The position numbers and the translations under genes are program-made. From the NCBI GenBank assembly GCA_045631485.1, contig JAZQUU010000012.1, positions 1 to 56,421 of the forward strand: 56,421 bases of DNA, written 5' to 3'. Origin of the DNA: SIG452 sp045631485. GTDB taxonomy: Bacteria > Bacillota > Clostridia > UMGS1840. Below are positions 24,301 through 32,669 of the stretch, one piece after another (the first letter of the stretch is position 1; the number at the start of each line of letters is the position of its first letter). The notes below the pieces were generated by a model, which saw only the letters and a list, made by a program, of their open reading frames with translations, was not told the DNA's origin and searched no databases.

Positions 24301-27300
24301 ACGGAAACTGGAATAAGGTTGGTAACTTTGTTATTGCAAAAGCGGCTGATACCGAAAGCGCAGTATGTTACCATGTCAGAAAAGATGCCAACGGCAATCT
24401 GTACGAACATAAACACGAAAACGCAGGCTATGAAACCTTCGACTTAAACGGAGACGGCTTGTTAAACGACTTAAAAGAAGACCGTCAGCACTATTATGTG
24501 CCCTTCAATCAGATGTTCAACGGCTACGGCGACGGAATCAAACCGATTTACACCGTAAATGCTGTTGGACAGGAAGCGGATCCCTATCCGAACATTGACA
24601 TTGAAATTATCGAAGACGGCACTGTAATGTCTCAGGAAAAATTCCAATATGTGGGACCCCAAAAAATTACCGTTGATTCCGTAGTATCCATTGGCGAATT
24701 ATGGGATGCGCTGAACGAGGATATTGTTTCCCGCTCCACCGTTCAGGTGTTTGTATCTCCTGCATCGGAAGACAGCACGGTAAGTGCGGTGTATGCAGCA
24801 GGCGTTCCCGATTGGAAAAACGGTACCCTGACCTTTAGCGGAACCGGTTTGGCACGAATCACCATCACCGACTACTACTATTGTACTCCCACCATTGCCT
24901 ATGTGGAAGTGGGCGCTGAAGATCCGGTGGATAAATTCGTGGCAAAAGAAACCAACTTTAAACATGATTTAACCACCATCAAGAACGGTTACACCACCAC
25001 CTTAGGTGCCCTGTTCTCCGCAATTGACGGCGCTGATATCAACAGTGAAACCGTTGTGGTAACTGGAGTAGATGTAACTGTTGATACAAATAATTGGGAA
25101 AATACTGTGGTTGTTTTAAACGGAACAGACCCGATTACCATCTCTATTACCGATGGCGAACTGTGTAACGTGGTATCTACTACCGTAACCGTGGCGGATG
25201 CAGAACCGGTTGAAAAATTTGAAACCAAATTCACCGGTGATTTCTTATACCGTGTTGGTAACAAAAATACCGTTGCATTTGATAAATTGTTTAAAGCAAA
25301 AGACGGTGTTGAAATCGGCACTGTAGTAGTTGATGTGGAACCGGTTGACGGCAGCGCAGCAGGCGGAAGCTACACGAATAACGCTATCCAGTTTACCGGA
25401 ACCGGCGTGGTAAAAGTAACCGTTACTGATAACGATTACTGCATCCCCACTGTATTGTACTTAGAAGTTGTGGATGCATATAACCATACTTCTGCAGTTT
25501 CTACTACACATGCAGCAGGAACTGATGCGAACAACAATGGAATCCCTGGCAATGTGGTATTATTAAACAATGCAGGATTAAGCTCTATGACCGTATCCGG
25601 TGATTACACCTTCTACGGTAATGGCTTCACCTTAACTTATACCGGCGACGGACGTTTCTTAAACAACGGCTTGAAAGCCGGTGTTGTAACCGTATCTGAA
25701 AACGGTACCTTAGATAACGTAAGAATTGTGGCACCCATTTATCCTTCTGCGTATCTGTACTATGGAAGCACACTGCTCGGCGATTATGTTCAGGGCGGTC
25801 CTGTTGAAATAGATAATAGTACCAATCCTCCAAAATACAGATATTATTATCAGCTTTCCGCAGTGGCAGCATCCGGAAATGCCACCATTTCCAACTGCTA
25901 TATTTATGGCGGCAGAAACAATGTTTTTGTGAACACCGGTGATGTTACCATTAAAGATACCGTGTTGGAAAGCGGTGTGGTTGCCAATATTCAGATTCAG
26001 AGTAATGCAAGCCATACCGTAACCTTAGAAGATATTACCACCATTCAGTATCAGGTGAATCCTACCCTGGGAGATACCTCCAAAGTGATGCTGGGTGCAG
26101 GTGTTCTGGTTGGTCCGGAAACCAACGACAACCCCACCATCGTCTTAAGCGGCGATATCAAACAGTATAACTGGGTGACCTCTGATGATGCAAACGCAGT
26201 AAGTGACCAACAAATTACCAGAGCAATCATCAATGCTGCTGTAAATGCAACAGCCTATAACCATACTGTAAACGGTAAGGCCGCTTCCAATATGGGTATT
26301 ATCTACATGAACGAATACGAGGTAGTTGTTGAAAATAACACAAGCCTTCCCTACAAGCTGGGCGATGTTTCCATGAAAGTAAGCAACAATACCATAAACG
26401 GTCAGGCATACTCTCTGCAGGGAGCAAGTGCAAGTCAGATTTATTCCGATTATGCTGCTGCGGACAAATCCACCGTTAACGGTTGGTATGAGCCTCAGTT
26501 TAAATTCGCAGCTGAACTGGGCGGACAGTATATTCCCAACACCGACGATTGCGATGAATTCTGTTATCGAGAAGACGTAGGTCTTATCAAGACAATTCAT
26601 GTAATGTTCCCCTCCGGTGATACCAAAGAACTTGATCTTGCAGCTCTGGTTGACATTACAAAATATACCGGTCAGAATCTGAATCTTACTATCACCTGTA
26701 AAGATGCAGATGGCAATACAGTACCGGTAACTGACGGAAAAGTATCTCTCACCAATGCCGGAGAATACACCGTAACCTACATGGTTACCGATACGGTATT
26801 CTATGATAAAGACGGTGTTACTGTTTCTGATACGAAAGAATACAGCTGGGATATTACCGTTTCGGTTTCCTTAAAAGATAACTCCGTTCCCAATGCCCGG
26901 TTTGTATTTGATTCCACCAAGCAGACTATGGGATATGGTAAGAAGAGCGGTCTTAGCGGTCTTGGTAAGAACAACTTCCAGTATCTGCCTTTCCTTGCCG
27001 GCATGCAGATTTATGACTATAATGGTCAGACAGAATATCTGCGTTTTGACGGCAATACCGACTTTAACAAAATTGCTAAAGTGGACCTTACTTGTTCCAG
27101 TGACAACGCTTATGTTACCGTCACCCTGACAGACGGCGGTGTAATCAATGTAGTATTCTTTGGTCGTGCTGATAGCGGTGGCAGCACGAAGACCGGTACC
27201 ATTAAGACAAGCAATAACACGGTTTATTATCTGACTGACGGTGATACCAGTGCGACTACCACAACCTGGAAGATTACCAGCTATACATTTACCGGTAATA

Positions 27301-29174
27301 ACGGTGTGGAAATCAAAGATACCAATCAGAAATTCAGTAATTGTGTAAGCGGAAGTATTCCCACAGGTTCCTTTAGCACCACCATCAAATATACTGTAAC
27401 CTTTGATGCAAACGAAGGTACCTGTGCGCAGACTGTTGGTTATGCAACCTCTGCAAGTGCTGCAATCACTCTGCCCACACCGAAACGTAGCGGTTATCTG
27501 TGCGTTGGTTGGTATACTGCAGCATCCGGTGGTACTAAGGTAGGTGATATAGGCGCAACCTACACTCCCTCCGCAAATGTGACCTTATATGCACAATGGG
27601 GCAAACCCAGCACCGTAACCTACAATGCAAATGGCGGTACCTGTGATACTGCATCCGAAAAATATACCGGCACAGCGTTAATCTTACCCACACCTACCCG
27701 TGATGGTTACTGGTTCACCGGTTGGTATGATGCAGCAGAAGGCGGCAAAAAGATCGGCAATGCAGGTGCAGCTTATCAGGCAACCGGAGATATCACCCTA
27801 TATGCACAGTGGTCACCCGTATATACCGTAACCTACAATGCAAACGGCGGTAACGTAACTCCTGCTTCTGCCAAATATCAAGGCACAGCAATTACCTTAC
27901 CCACTCCCACAAAATTCGGTTCTGTATTTACCGGTTGGTATACCGCAGCATCCGGTGGCACGAAAATTGCCGATGCAGGTGTAAGTTATGTTCCCACTGC
28001 AAATATCACCTTATATGCACAGTGGACAACTCCCATTGTAGTGCAATATAACGCAAACGGAGGTTCTTGTGGTACTTCCAGTAATACCACCTATGCGGGC
28101 AACGCAATCACCTTACCTACACCTACTAAAACCGGTTACACCTTCAATGGTTGGTACACTGCAGCTTCCGGTGGTACCAAGATTGGTGATGCAGGTGCAA
28201 GCTATATCCCCTCTGCAAATATCACCTTATATGCACAGTGGACGGTGAAGAGCTACAAAGTTACAACTTCAACCAGTAACGGATCGGTTAGCGGTGTTAC
28301 TAATGGGCAGATGATTGCTTACGGAACAACCGTCTCCGTAACAGTTTCTTTTGATAAGAACAACTCTAAAACCTTTACCGTTACAAATGATACTACCGGT
28401 GCAACTATTTTAAGTAAATCAGATGCAGGTACTTACACCTTTACCATGCCTGACTCTAGTGTAACCATCAAAGTAAGCAGCACCGGCTGTTTGGCAGAAG
28501 GTACTCTTATCACAATGGCAGATGGTACCAAGAAGCCCATTGAACAGATTACTTACGAAGATGAACTGTTAGCTTGGGACTTCCATACCGGCTCTTATGT
28601 GGCAACTGTTCCTTCTCTGATTGAAAAGCATGAAGAAGGCGAATATCGTATTCTGAACCTCCATTTTGAAGACGATACTATCGTAAGAGTTGTTGTTGAC
28701 CATGGCTTCTTTGATGTGGAAGAAAACAACTTTGTCTTCATTGATGAAGCAAATGTGGATTCCTACATTGGTCACGATTTTGTGAAGGTTGGTGAAAACG
28801 GAACCTATGAAGCGGTTGAATTGATTGGATACGAAGTAACAGTGGAAACTGTAACTTACTACGCTATCCAGACTGCAATTTATAACAATAGTATTGCAGA
28901 AAACATGTTCACACTGCCTGCGCCTCCCGATATGTTGGACAACGATGAATGGTTTGATTACTTTGAAATCGGTGCCGACATGAAATACGATGAAGAAAAA
29001 ATGCAAGCAGATATTGCAACATACGGTTTATATGACTATGCAGAGTTTGCAGAGTATGTAACATATGAACAGTTTATTGCATTTAACGGTCCGTATCTGA
29101 AGGTTCTGGTAGGCAGAGGTGTGCTCACCTTTGAACAGATTCTGGAATTAATCGGAACATACGTAAATCCGTAA
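21390..29174 (+). CDS. Giant secreted protein with beta-helices, InlB B-repeats and C-terminal Hint domain
   Basis: Exported protein of 2594 aa. GTG start, AAGAAAGG nine bases upstream; signal peptide about 1-26. Order: shared surface module (28-135); two 165-residue repeats (140-476) as in the 1514-aa protein; a beta-rich domain (480-615); right-handed beta-helix (618-1090) with FEGIFDGNGHTVANF; three Ig-like domains (1091-1367); second beta-helix (1384-1644) alike in the 1068-aa protein; four InlB-type repeats (2001-2286) with GGTKIGDAG...LYAQW; one further repeat domain; then a Hint domain opening GCLAEGTLITMADG at Cys2367 with VVVDHGFFD (His2438), and an about 85-residue conserved tail. 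Hint domains catalyse self-cleavage through the first Cys. Adhesion plus self-processing is inference. No SLH or LPXTG. Confidence 0.88.
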   Translation: MKRFLSLLVALTLLVGMLSAFTATAAVNTTVFYNAETNEEITALDGVNSIYAITTFTGRYVENANVIASHYTNDGKLTKVEFINPVSATIGESVTYTTPAFSVAETDIIKIFAWTGMDTIKPLLKFPGVISRNEVIALPTATATALDVAEITDVDLTFAMNFKADPATEAQLLAYGNWYADYVLTVNKDVTYNANGTKDGYLAGQYDSWSPAWVVVPNKDVTVAAGEPVKIMETAAATYGKPGLKYTYGEVYDRVKDFDCGVFFTDEFLAKNPDIYVTLELRIYNPLNEAESYLIGETYTFGNADNVSLPTATVTELDVTTLPVELDFALNFKADSITEAQAAKYANWYADYVLTVNKEVTFNANGTADGYLSGQYDAWSSNWVSVPFEDATLQANTPVRVMETAAALMGQSGLKLTCYDIFTSVKDFDCGIFFSDAFKAANPDLEVTLELRMYNPADESESYVIGTTYVYNPTANTTTEPEVLSYANVTAEVPAGVLLNKGVSELSLTTTALENSESGVEAGANEEVSAFDVHVEGVSDNNTTPIIVTINEATEKGYNKGNLSLFHVEDGVAVPMEEVETKEDLVKHNQFTYDPADGTISLAMATFSEVAIVAETEQGWKGEYDYSWYDADAKELTIANADQFAAFGTIVGGMADGYERDSFEDKTVKLISDINLNDAETNNHDFIFYPIGYYFNPDKEGDGTNVAYSTVYSFEGIFDGNGHTVANFYQNTWEIKGDYNDGYPAGSNYYKDGFGLFGYVYNGTVKNLIVSNFSSDGEFTPTGIIAAYAGGESTFENINVFDCTPRVYQTADGGIVGLNSSKTEKCKLTFRNITVDQSNTLSALWGNWGLAAGNIMGWLRGNPENEVIMENCHAAAVMDVNNDICGNYHWYLYRYAGMYIGTIENLKTDTDGRLIPDLSGITAIDCTATFGSWNEYWYCELVENTIASYTHDHQFSRLDRINDVSEIQDANGNWNKVGNFVIAKAADTESAVCYHVRKDANGNLYEHKHENAGYETFDLNGDGLLNDLKEDRQHYYVPFNQMFNGYGDGIKPIYTVNAVGQEADPYPNIDIEIIEDGTVMSQEKFQYVGPQKITVDSVVSIGELWDALNEDIVSRSTVQVFVSPASEDSTVSAVYAAGVPDWKNGTLTFSGTGLARITITDYYYCTPTIAYVEVGAEDPVDKFVAKETNFKHDLTTIKNGYTTTLGALFSAIDGADINSETVVVTGVDVTVDTNNWENTVVVLNGTDPITISITDGELCNVVSTTVTVADAEPVEKFETKFTGDFLYRVGNKNTVAFDKLFKAKDGVEIGTVVVDVEPVDGSAAGGSYTNNAIQFTGTGVVKVTVTDNDYCIPTVLYLEVVDAYNHTSAVSTTHAAGTDANNNGIPGNVVLLNNAGLSSMTVSGDYTFYGNGFTLTYTGDGRFLNNGLKAGVVTVSENGTLDNVRIVAPIYPSAYLYYGSTLLGDYVQGGPVEIDNSTNPPKYRYYYQLSAVAASGNATISNCYIYGGRNNVFVNTGDVTIKDTVLESGVVANIQIQSNASHTVTLEDITTIQYQVNPTLGDTSKVMLGAGVLVGPETNDNPTIVLSGDIKQYNWVTSDDANAVSDQQITRAIINAAVNATAYNHTVNGKAASNMGIIYMNEYEVVVENNTSLPYKLGDVSMKVSNNTINGQAYSLQGASASQIYSDYAAADKSTVNGWYEPQFKFAAELGGQYIPNTDDCDEFCYREDVGLIKTIHVMFPSGDTKELDLAALVDITKYTGQNLNLTITCKDADGNTVPVTDGKVSLTNAGEYTVTYMVTDTVFYDKDGVTVSDTKEYSWDITVSVSLKDNSVPNARFVFDSTKQTMGYGKKSGLSGLGKNNFQYLPFLAGMQIYDYNGQTEYLRFDGNTDFNKIAKVDLTCSSDNAYVTVTLTDGGVINVVFFGRADSGGSTKTGTIKTSNNTVYYLTDGDTSATTTTWKITSYTFTGNNGVEIKDTNQKFSNCVSGSIPTGSFSTTIKYTVTFDANEGTCAQTVGYATSASAAITLPTPKRSGYLCVGWYTAASGGTKVGDIGATYTPSANVTLYAQWGKPSTVTYNANGGTCDTASEKYTGTALILPTPTRDGYWFTGWYDAAEGGKKIGNAGAAYQATGDITLYAQWSPVYTVTYNANGGNVTPASAKYQGTAITLPTPTKFGSVFTGWYTAASGGTKIADAGVSYVPTANITLYAQWTTPIVVQYNANGGSCGTSSNTTYAGNAITLPTPTKTGYTFNGWYTAASGGTKIGDAGASYIPSANITLYAQWTVKSYKVTTSTSNGSVSGVTNGQMIAYGTTVSVTVSFDKNNSKTFTVTNDTTGATILSKSDAGTYTFTMPDSSVTIKVSSTGCLAEGTLITMADGTKKPIEQITYEDELLAWDFHTGSYVATVPSLIEKHEEGEYRILNLHFEDDTIVRVVVDHGFFDVEENNFVFIDEANVDSYIGHDFVKVGENGTYEAVELIGYEVTVETVTYYAIQTAIYNNSIAENMFTLPAPPDMLDNDEWFDYFEIGADMKYDEEKMQADIATYGLYDYAEFAEYVTYEQFIAFNGPYLKVLVGRGVLTFEQILELIGTYVNP
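27390..28245 (+). repeat. Four InlB-type B-repeats in the giant protein
   Basis: Four units of about 70 residues, each with a NANGG start, an ITLPTP centre, a GWYTAASGGTKI stretch and an ITLYAQW end. This is the Listeria-Bacteroides repeat type, a beta-grasp-like surface repeat. Confidence 0.88.
28488..29174 (+). other. Hint domain plus conserved tail (2594-aa protein)
   Basis: Starts at Cys2367 after a glycine; block A is CLAEGTLITMADGTKKPIEQI-like and block B holds His2438, 71 residues later. The C-terminal end of the Hint domain is NNSIAENMFTL, not the His-Asn-Cys/Ser/Thr of a splicing intein. The tail has YGLYDYAEFAEYVTYEQF. Confidence 0.8.
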
Positions 29175-29193
29175 TTCATCCCAAACTGAATAA

Positions 29194-29229
29194 AAACTCC
29201 CTGCAGAGAAATCTGCGGGGAGTTTTTTT
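29194..29229 (+). terminator. Terminator after the 2594-aa gene
   Basis: AACTCCCTGCAGA, GAAA loop, TCTGCGGGGAGTT then a run of T. Confidence 0.9.
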
Positions 29230-29278
29230 ATGGGAACGAGAAAAACTCCGAATATGTGCTTAAAAATGTTGAAAAACC

Positions 29279-29308
29279 TTGACAAACCTCCTGAAAAGAT
29301 GATAGAGT
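29279..29308 (+). promoter_or_regulatory. Promoter of the 1068-aa Hint protein gene
   Basis: TTGACA and TAGAGT with an 18-base spacer; a little downstream TAGAAT also occurs but too far for the same -35. Confidence 0.6.
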
Positions 29309-29419
29309 GTAGATAGAATAAAAAATGGGATGGTGTGGGTATGTTTTCCCCGATGATATCAGCTTTGTTTGTTGCCCGCAGATTCCCGATATTTTTTCTT
29401 ACAGAAAGGAAGCGTTAGT

Positions 29420-32400
29420 ATGAAACGAATCGTCAGTTTTATTTTAGTGATTGCAATGGCGTTGGTTATGTTTGCTTCTTTGATTTCTCAGGTGATTTAC
29501 GCGCAGGAGGAGGGCATCGTGTTTTACAATGCCGATACCAATGAAGTTGTGACCACTTTAGACGGCGTTACCACCCTGTTTGCAAAGGCTACTGCTCGTG
29601 TGCCGAAAACCAGTATGGTTACGGTATTGGCAGGCCATTTTGACAAGGAAAGCGGAAAGCTTTTAAAAATGGAACCCGTTGCTTTTACGGGCGGTCTTAC
29701 CGATGATATTGTGAGTGTTTCCACCAATCATATTGTTGTGGGAGACACCGAGGAAATCAAGGTGTTCTGTTGGAGTGAGGAAGAAACCATTTGTCCCTTG
29801 CTTCCTGCGGCAAATATCACCTATGCCCCCGTTTTAACCGAAAAATTTGAAGTGCTGTTCCCCAATACCGAAGAATATCTGTACCGTGTGGGAAATCAGA
29901 ACAGCGTTCCCGTGAATAAACTCTTTGCGGCACTTTCCGATGTACAAATCGGAAACGTAACCGTTACCGTGGAATCGGTGGATCATACAGGCGTTAGTGC
30001 AACCGTTTCCCAAGAATCGGATTGGCTGCAGAGAAAAATCACATTCCAAGGAACGGGGATTGCAAAGGTAACCGTTACCGATGATATGAAAAATACCAAA
30101 CCCGCGGAGCTCTTTTTAGAGGTGATTGATGCGTACAATGTGACCTCGGGAGCAAATGCCACCGACCGGGATATTGTGTTATTAAATGACACCGGTATGG
30201 GACAGTTGACCGTTTCAAACGGACATACCATTTACGGTAACGGCTTCACCATGACGGCAGGCTCCGATTCTGCGGCGTTGGACAGAGGTTATGCATTTAT
30301 GACCCTGGAAAACGGGAACTTGGATAATGTGCGAATCAAAGCACCTCATTTCCCTTATCCCATTTTATATGAAGCAAACAAAAAAGACGACCCCACTCCC
30401 AATCAGGTGGAAGGCACCAAAGTGCGTTACTACAATATCCGAAGTGCCGTAATGACCTCGGGAGACTGCAAAATTTCCAATTCTTATATCGAGGGCGGCC
30501 GTGCGGCATTGTATGTGACCGCAGGGGATTTGGTATTGGATAACACCACCGTGTACGGCGGTGCGGCGGCAACCGTGCAGTTAAATGCGGCAAATAGCTT
30601 TACCATGCGGGACGTAACCCTGATTCAGGAGCCCATCAGAGCAACCGTTCACGATACCACCAAAACTTTAATGGGATTAAGCTTAATTACCATTGCGGAT
30701 TCCGAGGGGAACTCCACTCCCATCACCCTGGAAGGCAAACTCATCCAGTATGCCTGGGCAAACGAGGAATATAAAACCTATGTGCCTTCGGAAGCACAGT
30801 CTATGGTGAATTATGTATTAAAACAGACAGATTATATTCATCCTGTTACTTATAAAGACGGAATCACCCGTGATTCTTTGAATCTTGGATTTATCTATAT
30901 GATTGAAGACGGGTCAAACCCCGTCCTTTCCGACCCCGTGGTGTATGATAATCGTGTGAATAAAGCGGAGGTTCCTTACAAAACTCTGGATATGACCTCC
31001 GTGAAAGTGTACTCCTATACCAACGGAAACGGAACCGATAATGAGGTGGCAACCTATCCCACCTACAAGTCCACCCAAAACGGTAGCATTTTGGCAACTG
31101 CAACCTACGGGGAATGCGATGAAAACAAAGTGTTTACCAAAGAATATGTGAATGAAATCGGTTGGGTTAACCGTTTCACCGCAAATTTAGACCGTGGTGC
31201 ATACAGCTTTGATTTTTCCAAATTAAATCTTCAAAAATACGGAAAAGAATTATCCTATACCGTCACCAAAGATGGTGTGGCGGTGGATACTACCAAAAAA
31301 ATTCCCGTTACCGTGGGAACGGCAGAATATGAAATTACGGTTACCGATAATCTGTTCTACAATCAGAACGGGGAACGGTTGGATAAAACCGTTATCTATA
31401 CCTGTCCGTTGTATCTGAGCGGAACCGAATCCAACAAGGATGCACCCTCACTTGCGGCATCCGATTGGGAAGCGGGACTTTGCGTGGCAACCAAAAAAGG
31501 AAGCACCTGGAGTGGTGCGGCACCTGCCCTGCAAGGTGTGAAAATCCGTTATTGGAGTGTGGCGGAAGGGGATTATAAAACCGTGTTATTATCCGATTTT
31601 ACTCCCCAAACCGTGGGCAAACAAAACGGAACTGACACCACTTGGACATACACTCCCGAAAACGAAGACTTTATCTTAACCGTAACGGGCGGTCAGGTTC
31701 ATTCTTCCAATAAAGTGTTTGCAATGCCCGTTGTGGTGGATGTGAACGGCGTGAATAAACTGTTCTTTGTGGCATCTAGCTCCAGCGGTTTGGTAAATTC
31801 AGGAAACACTGCAAGAAATGTTCCGGTGTCCTACACTTTTGAAGATAAAAACGGCAAAAAGCTGGGTTTCTCTCATACCTGGAGTGTGGCAGAAGATAAA
31901 ACCGCTCCGTACAGCTATTCTGATTTCTGCAACGGTAGCTTAACTCTTGCCGAAGATAACGGTTGCTTTACCGCAGATACTCTCATTACCTTGGCAGACG
32001 GAACCCAAAAAGCAATCAAAGAGATTACCACCGAGGATAGAATTTTAACCTACAATTTCCTGACCGGAAAAACCGAAGCTAAAGAGGTAGCGTTAGTGGT
32101 AAATCACGGGGTTGCGGAATATCCCGTGGCAAATTTAACCTTCTCCGACGACACCACCTTAAAAATCATTGCAGAGCACGGCTTGTTTGATTATGATTCC
32201 AACAAATATGTGTATCTCACCGTGGATAATATGGAAGAGTATATCGGGCATACCTTTGTGAAGATGCAGGAAGACGGTTACGAGCTTGTTACCCTGGAAA
32301 AAGCCGGAAAAACAACTGAGGTAATCGGTGCTTATTCCTTAACCTCTGCAGATAACTTGAATGCCATTGCAGAAAATATGCTCACCGTGGCTCCTCCCGA

Positions 32401-32626
32401 TGATTTCTATAACTGGATGCCCATGGGCGATAAACTCCGCTATGATGCCGATGCCCTCCAAAAAGATATCCAAACCTACGGATTATATACCTACGATGAT
32501 TTTTGCGATTATGTCACCTATGAGCAGTTTATGAAACTAAACGGTGCATACTTAAAAATTCCCGTGGAAAAAGGCATCTTTGATTGGGATTACATCTTGG
32601 AACTGATTGAGTTATATGTAAAATAG
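29420..32626 (+). CDS. Secreted beta-helix protein with C-terminal Hint domain
   Basis: 1068 aa, a shorter paralogue of the upstream giant. The ATG at 29420 follows AAAGGAAG and opens with a signal peptide (cleavage near IYA, residue 28); an upstream in-frame start lacks a ribosome site. Order: shared surface module (30-135, ending in EIKVFCW...CPLL); Ig-like domain (about 138-240); right-handed beta-helix (about 250-510); beta-rich middle; Hint domain opening NGCFTADTLITLADG at Cys849 with IAEHGLFD (His920, again 71 residues on), and the same conserved tail, YGLYTYDDFCDYVTYEQF. It lacks the 165-residue repeats and InlB repeats of its neighbour. The GCF junction equals the self-cleavage junction of animal hedgehog proteins. 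It has its own promoter and terminator. Confidence 0.87.
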   Translation: MKRIVSFILVIAMALVMFASLISQVIYAQEEGIVFYNADTNEVVTTLDGVTTLFAKATARVPKTSMVTVLAGHFDKESGKLLKMEPVAFTGGLTDDIVSVSTNHIVVGDTEEIKVFCWSEEETICPLLPAANITYAPVLTEKFEVLFPNTEEYLYRVGNQNSVPVNKLFAALSDVQIGNVTVTVESVDHTGVSATVSQESDWLQRKITFQGTGIAKVTVTDDMKNTKPAELFLEVIDAYNVTSGANATDRDIVLLNDTGMGQLTVSNGHTIYGNGFTMTAGSDSAALDRGYAFMTLENGNLDNVRIKAPHFPYPILYEANKKDDPTPNQVEGTKVRYYNIRSAVMTSGDCKISNSYIEGGRAALYVTAGDLVLDNTTVYGGAAATVQLNAANSFTMRDVTLIQEPIRATVHDTTKTLMGLSLITIADSEGNSTPITLEGKLIQYAWANEEYKTYVPSEAQSMVNYVLKQTDYIHPVTYKDGITRDSLNLGFIYMIEDGSNPVLSDPVVYDNRVNKAEVPYKTLDMTSVKVYSYTNGNGTDNEVATYPTYKSTQNGSILATATYGECDENKVFTKEYVNEIGWVNRFTANLDRGAYSFDFSKLNLQKYGKELSYTVTKDGVAVDTTKKIPVTVGTAEYEITVTDNLFYNQNGERLDKTVIYTCPLYLSGTESNKDAPSLAASDWEAGLCVATKKGSTWSGAAPALQGVKIRYWSVAEGDYKTVLLSDFTPQTVGKQNGTDTTWTYTPENEDFILTVTGGQVHSSNKVFAMPVVVDVNGVNKLFFVASSSSGLVNSGNTARNVPVSYTFEDKNGKKLGFSHTWSVAEDKTAPYSYSDFCNGSLTLAEDNGCFTADTLITLADGTQKAIKEITTEDRILTYNFLTGKTEAKEVALVVNHGVAEYPVANLTFSDDTTLKIIAEHGLFDYDSNKYVYLTVDNMEEYIGHTFVKMQEDGYELVTLEKAGKTTEVIGAYSLTSADNLNAIAENMLTVAPPDDFYNWMPMGDKLRYDADALQKDIQTYGLYTYDDFCDYVTYEQFMKLNGAYLKIPVEKGIFDWDYILELIELYVK
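31964..32626 (+). other. Hint domain plus conserved tail (1068-aa protein)
   Basis: Block A CFTADTLITLADG (Cys849), block B IAEHG (His920), end NAIAENMLTVAPPDD, then the tail. Spacing between Cys and His is the same as in the larger paralogue. Confidence 0.8.
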
Positions 32627-32630
32627 CATC

Positions 32631-32668
32631 AAAAAAAAGAATGAATCGTTTGATTCATTCTTTTTTTG
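32631..32668. terminator. Bidirectional terminator between convergent genes
   Basis: A-run, AGAATGAATC, GTTT loop, GATTCATTCT, T-run. It ends both the 1068-aa gene and the aldehyde dehydrogenase operon. Confidence 0.92.
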
Positions 32669-32669
32669 T

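Noticed and set aside
24430..24480. Dockerin in the 2594-aa protein (DLNGDGLLND) and in the 194-aa protein (DVNGDGKI)
   Set aside because: Each has a single calcium-loop-like string, without the paired 22-residue repeats of a dockerin.
28488..29174. Canonical protein-splicing intein
   Set aside because: The Hint domain is at the very end with no C-terminal host fragment and lacks the His-Asn-Cys/Ser/Thr ending; a cleavage or transfer type is more likely.
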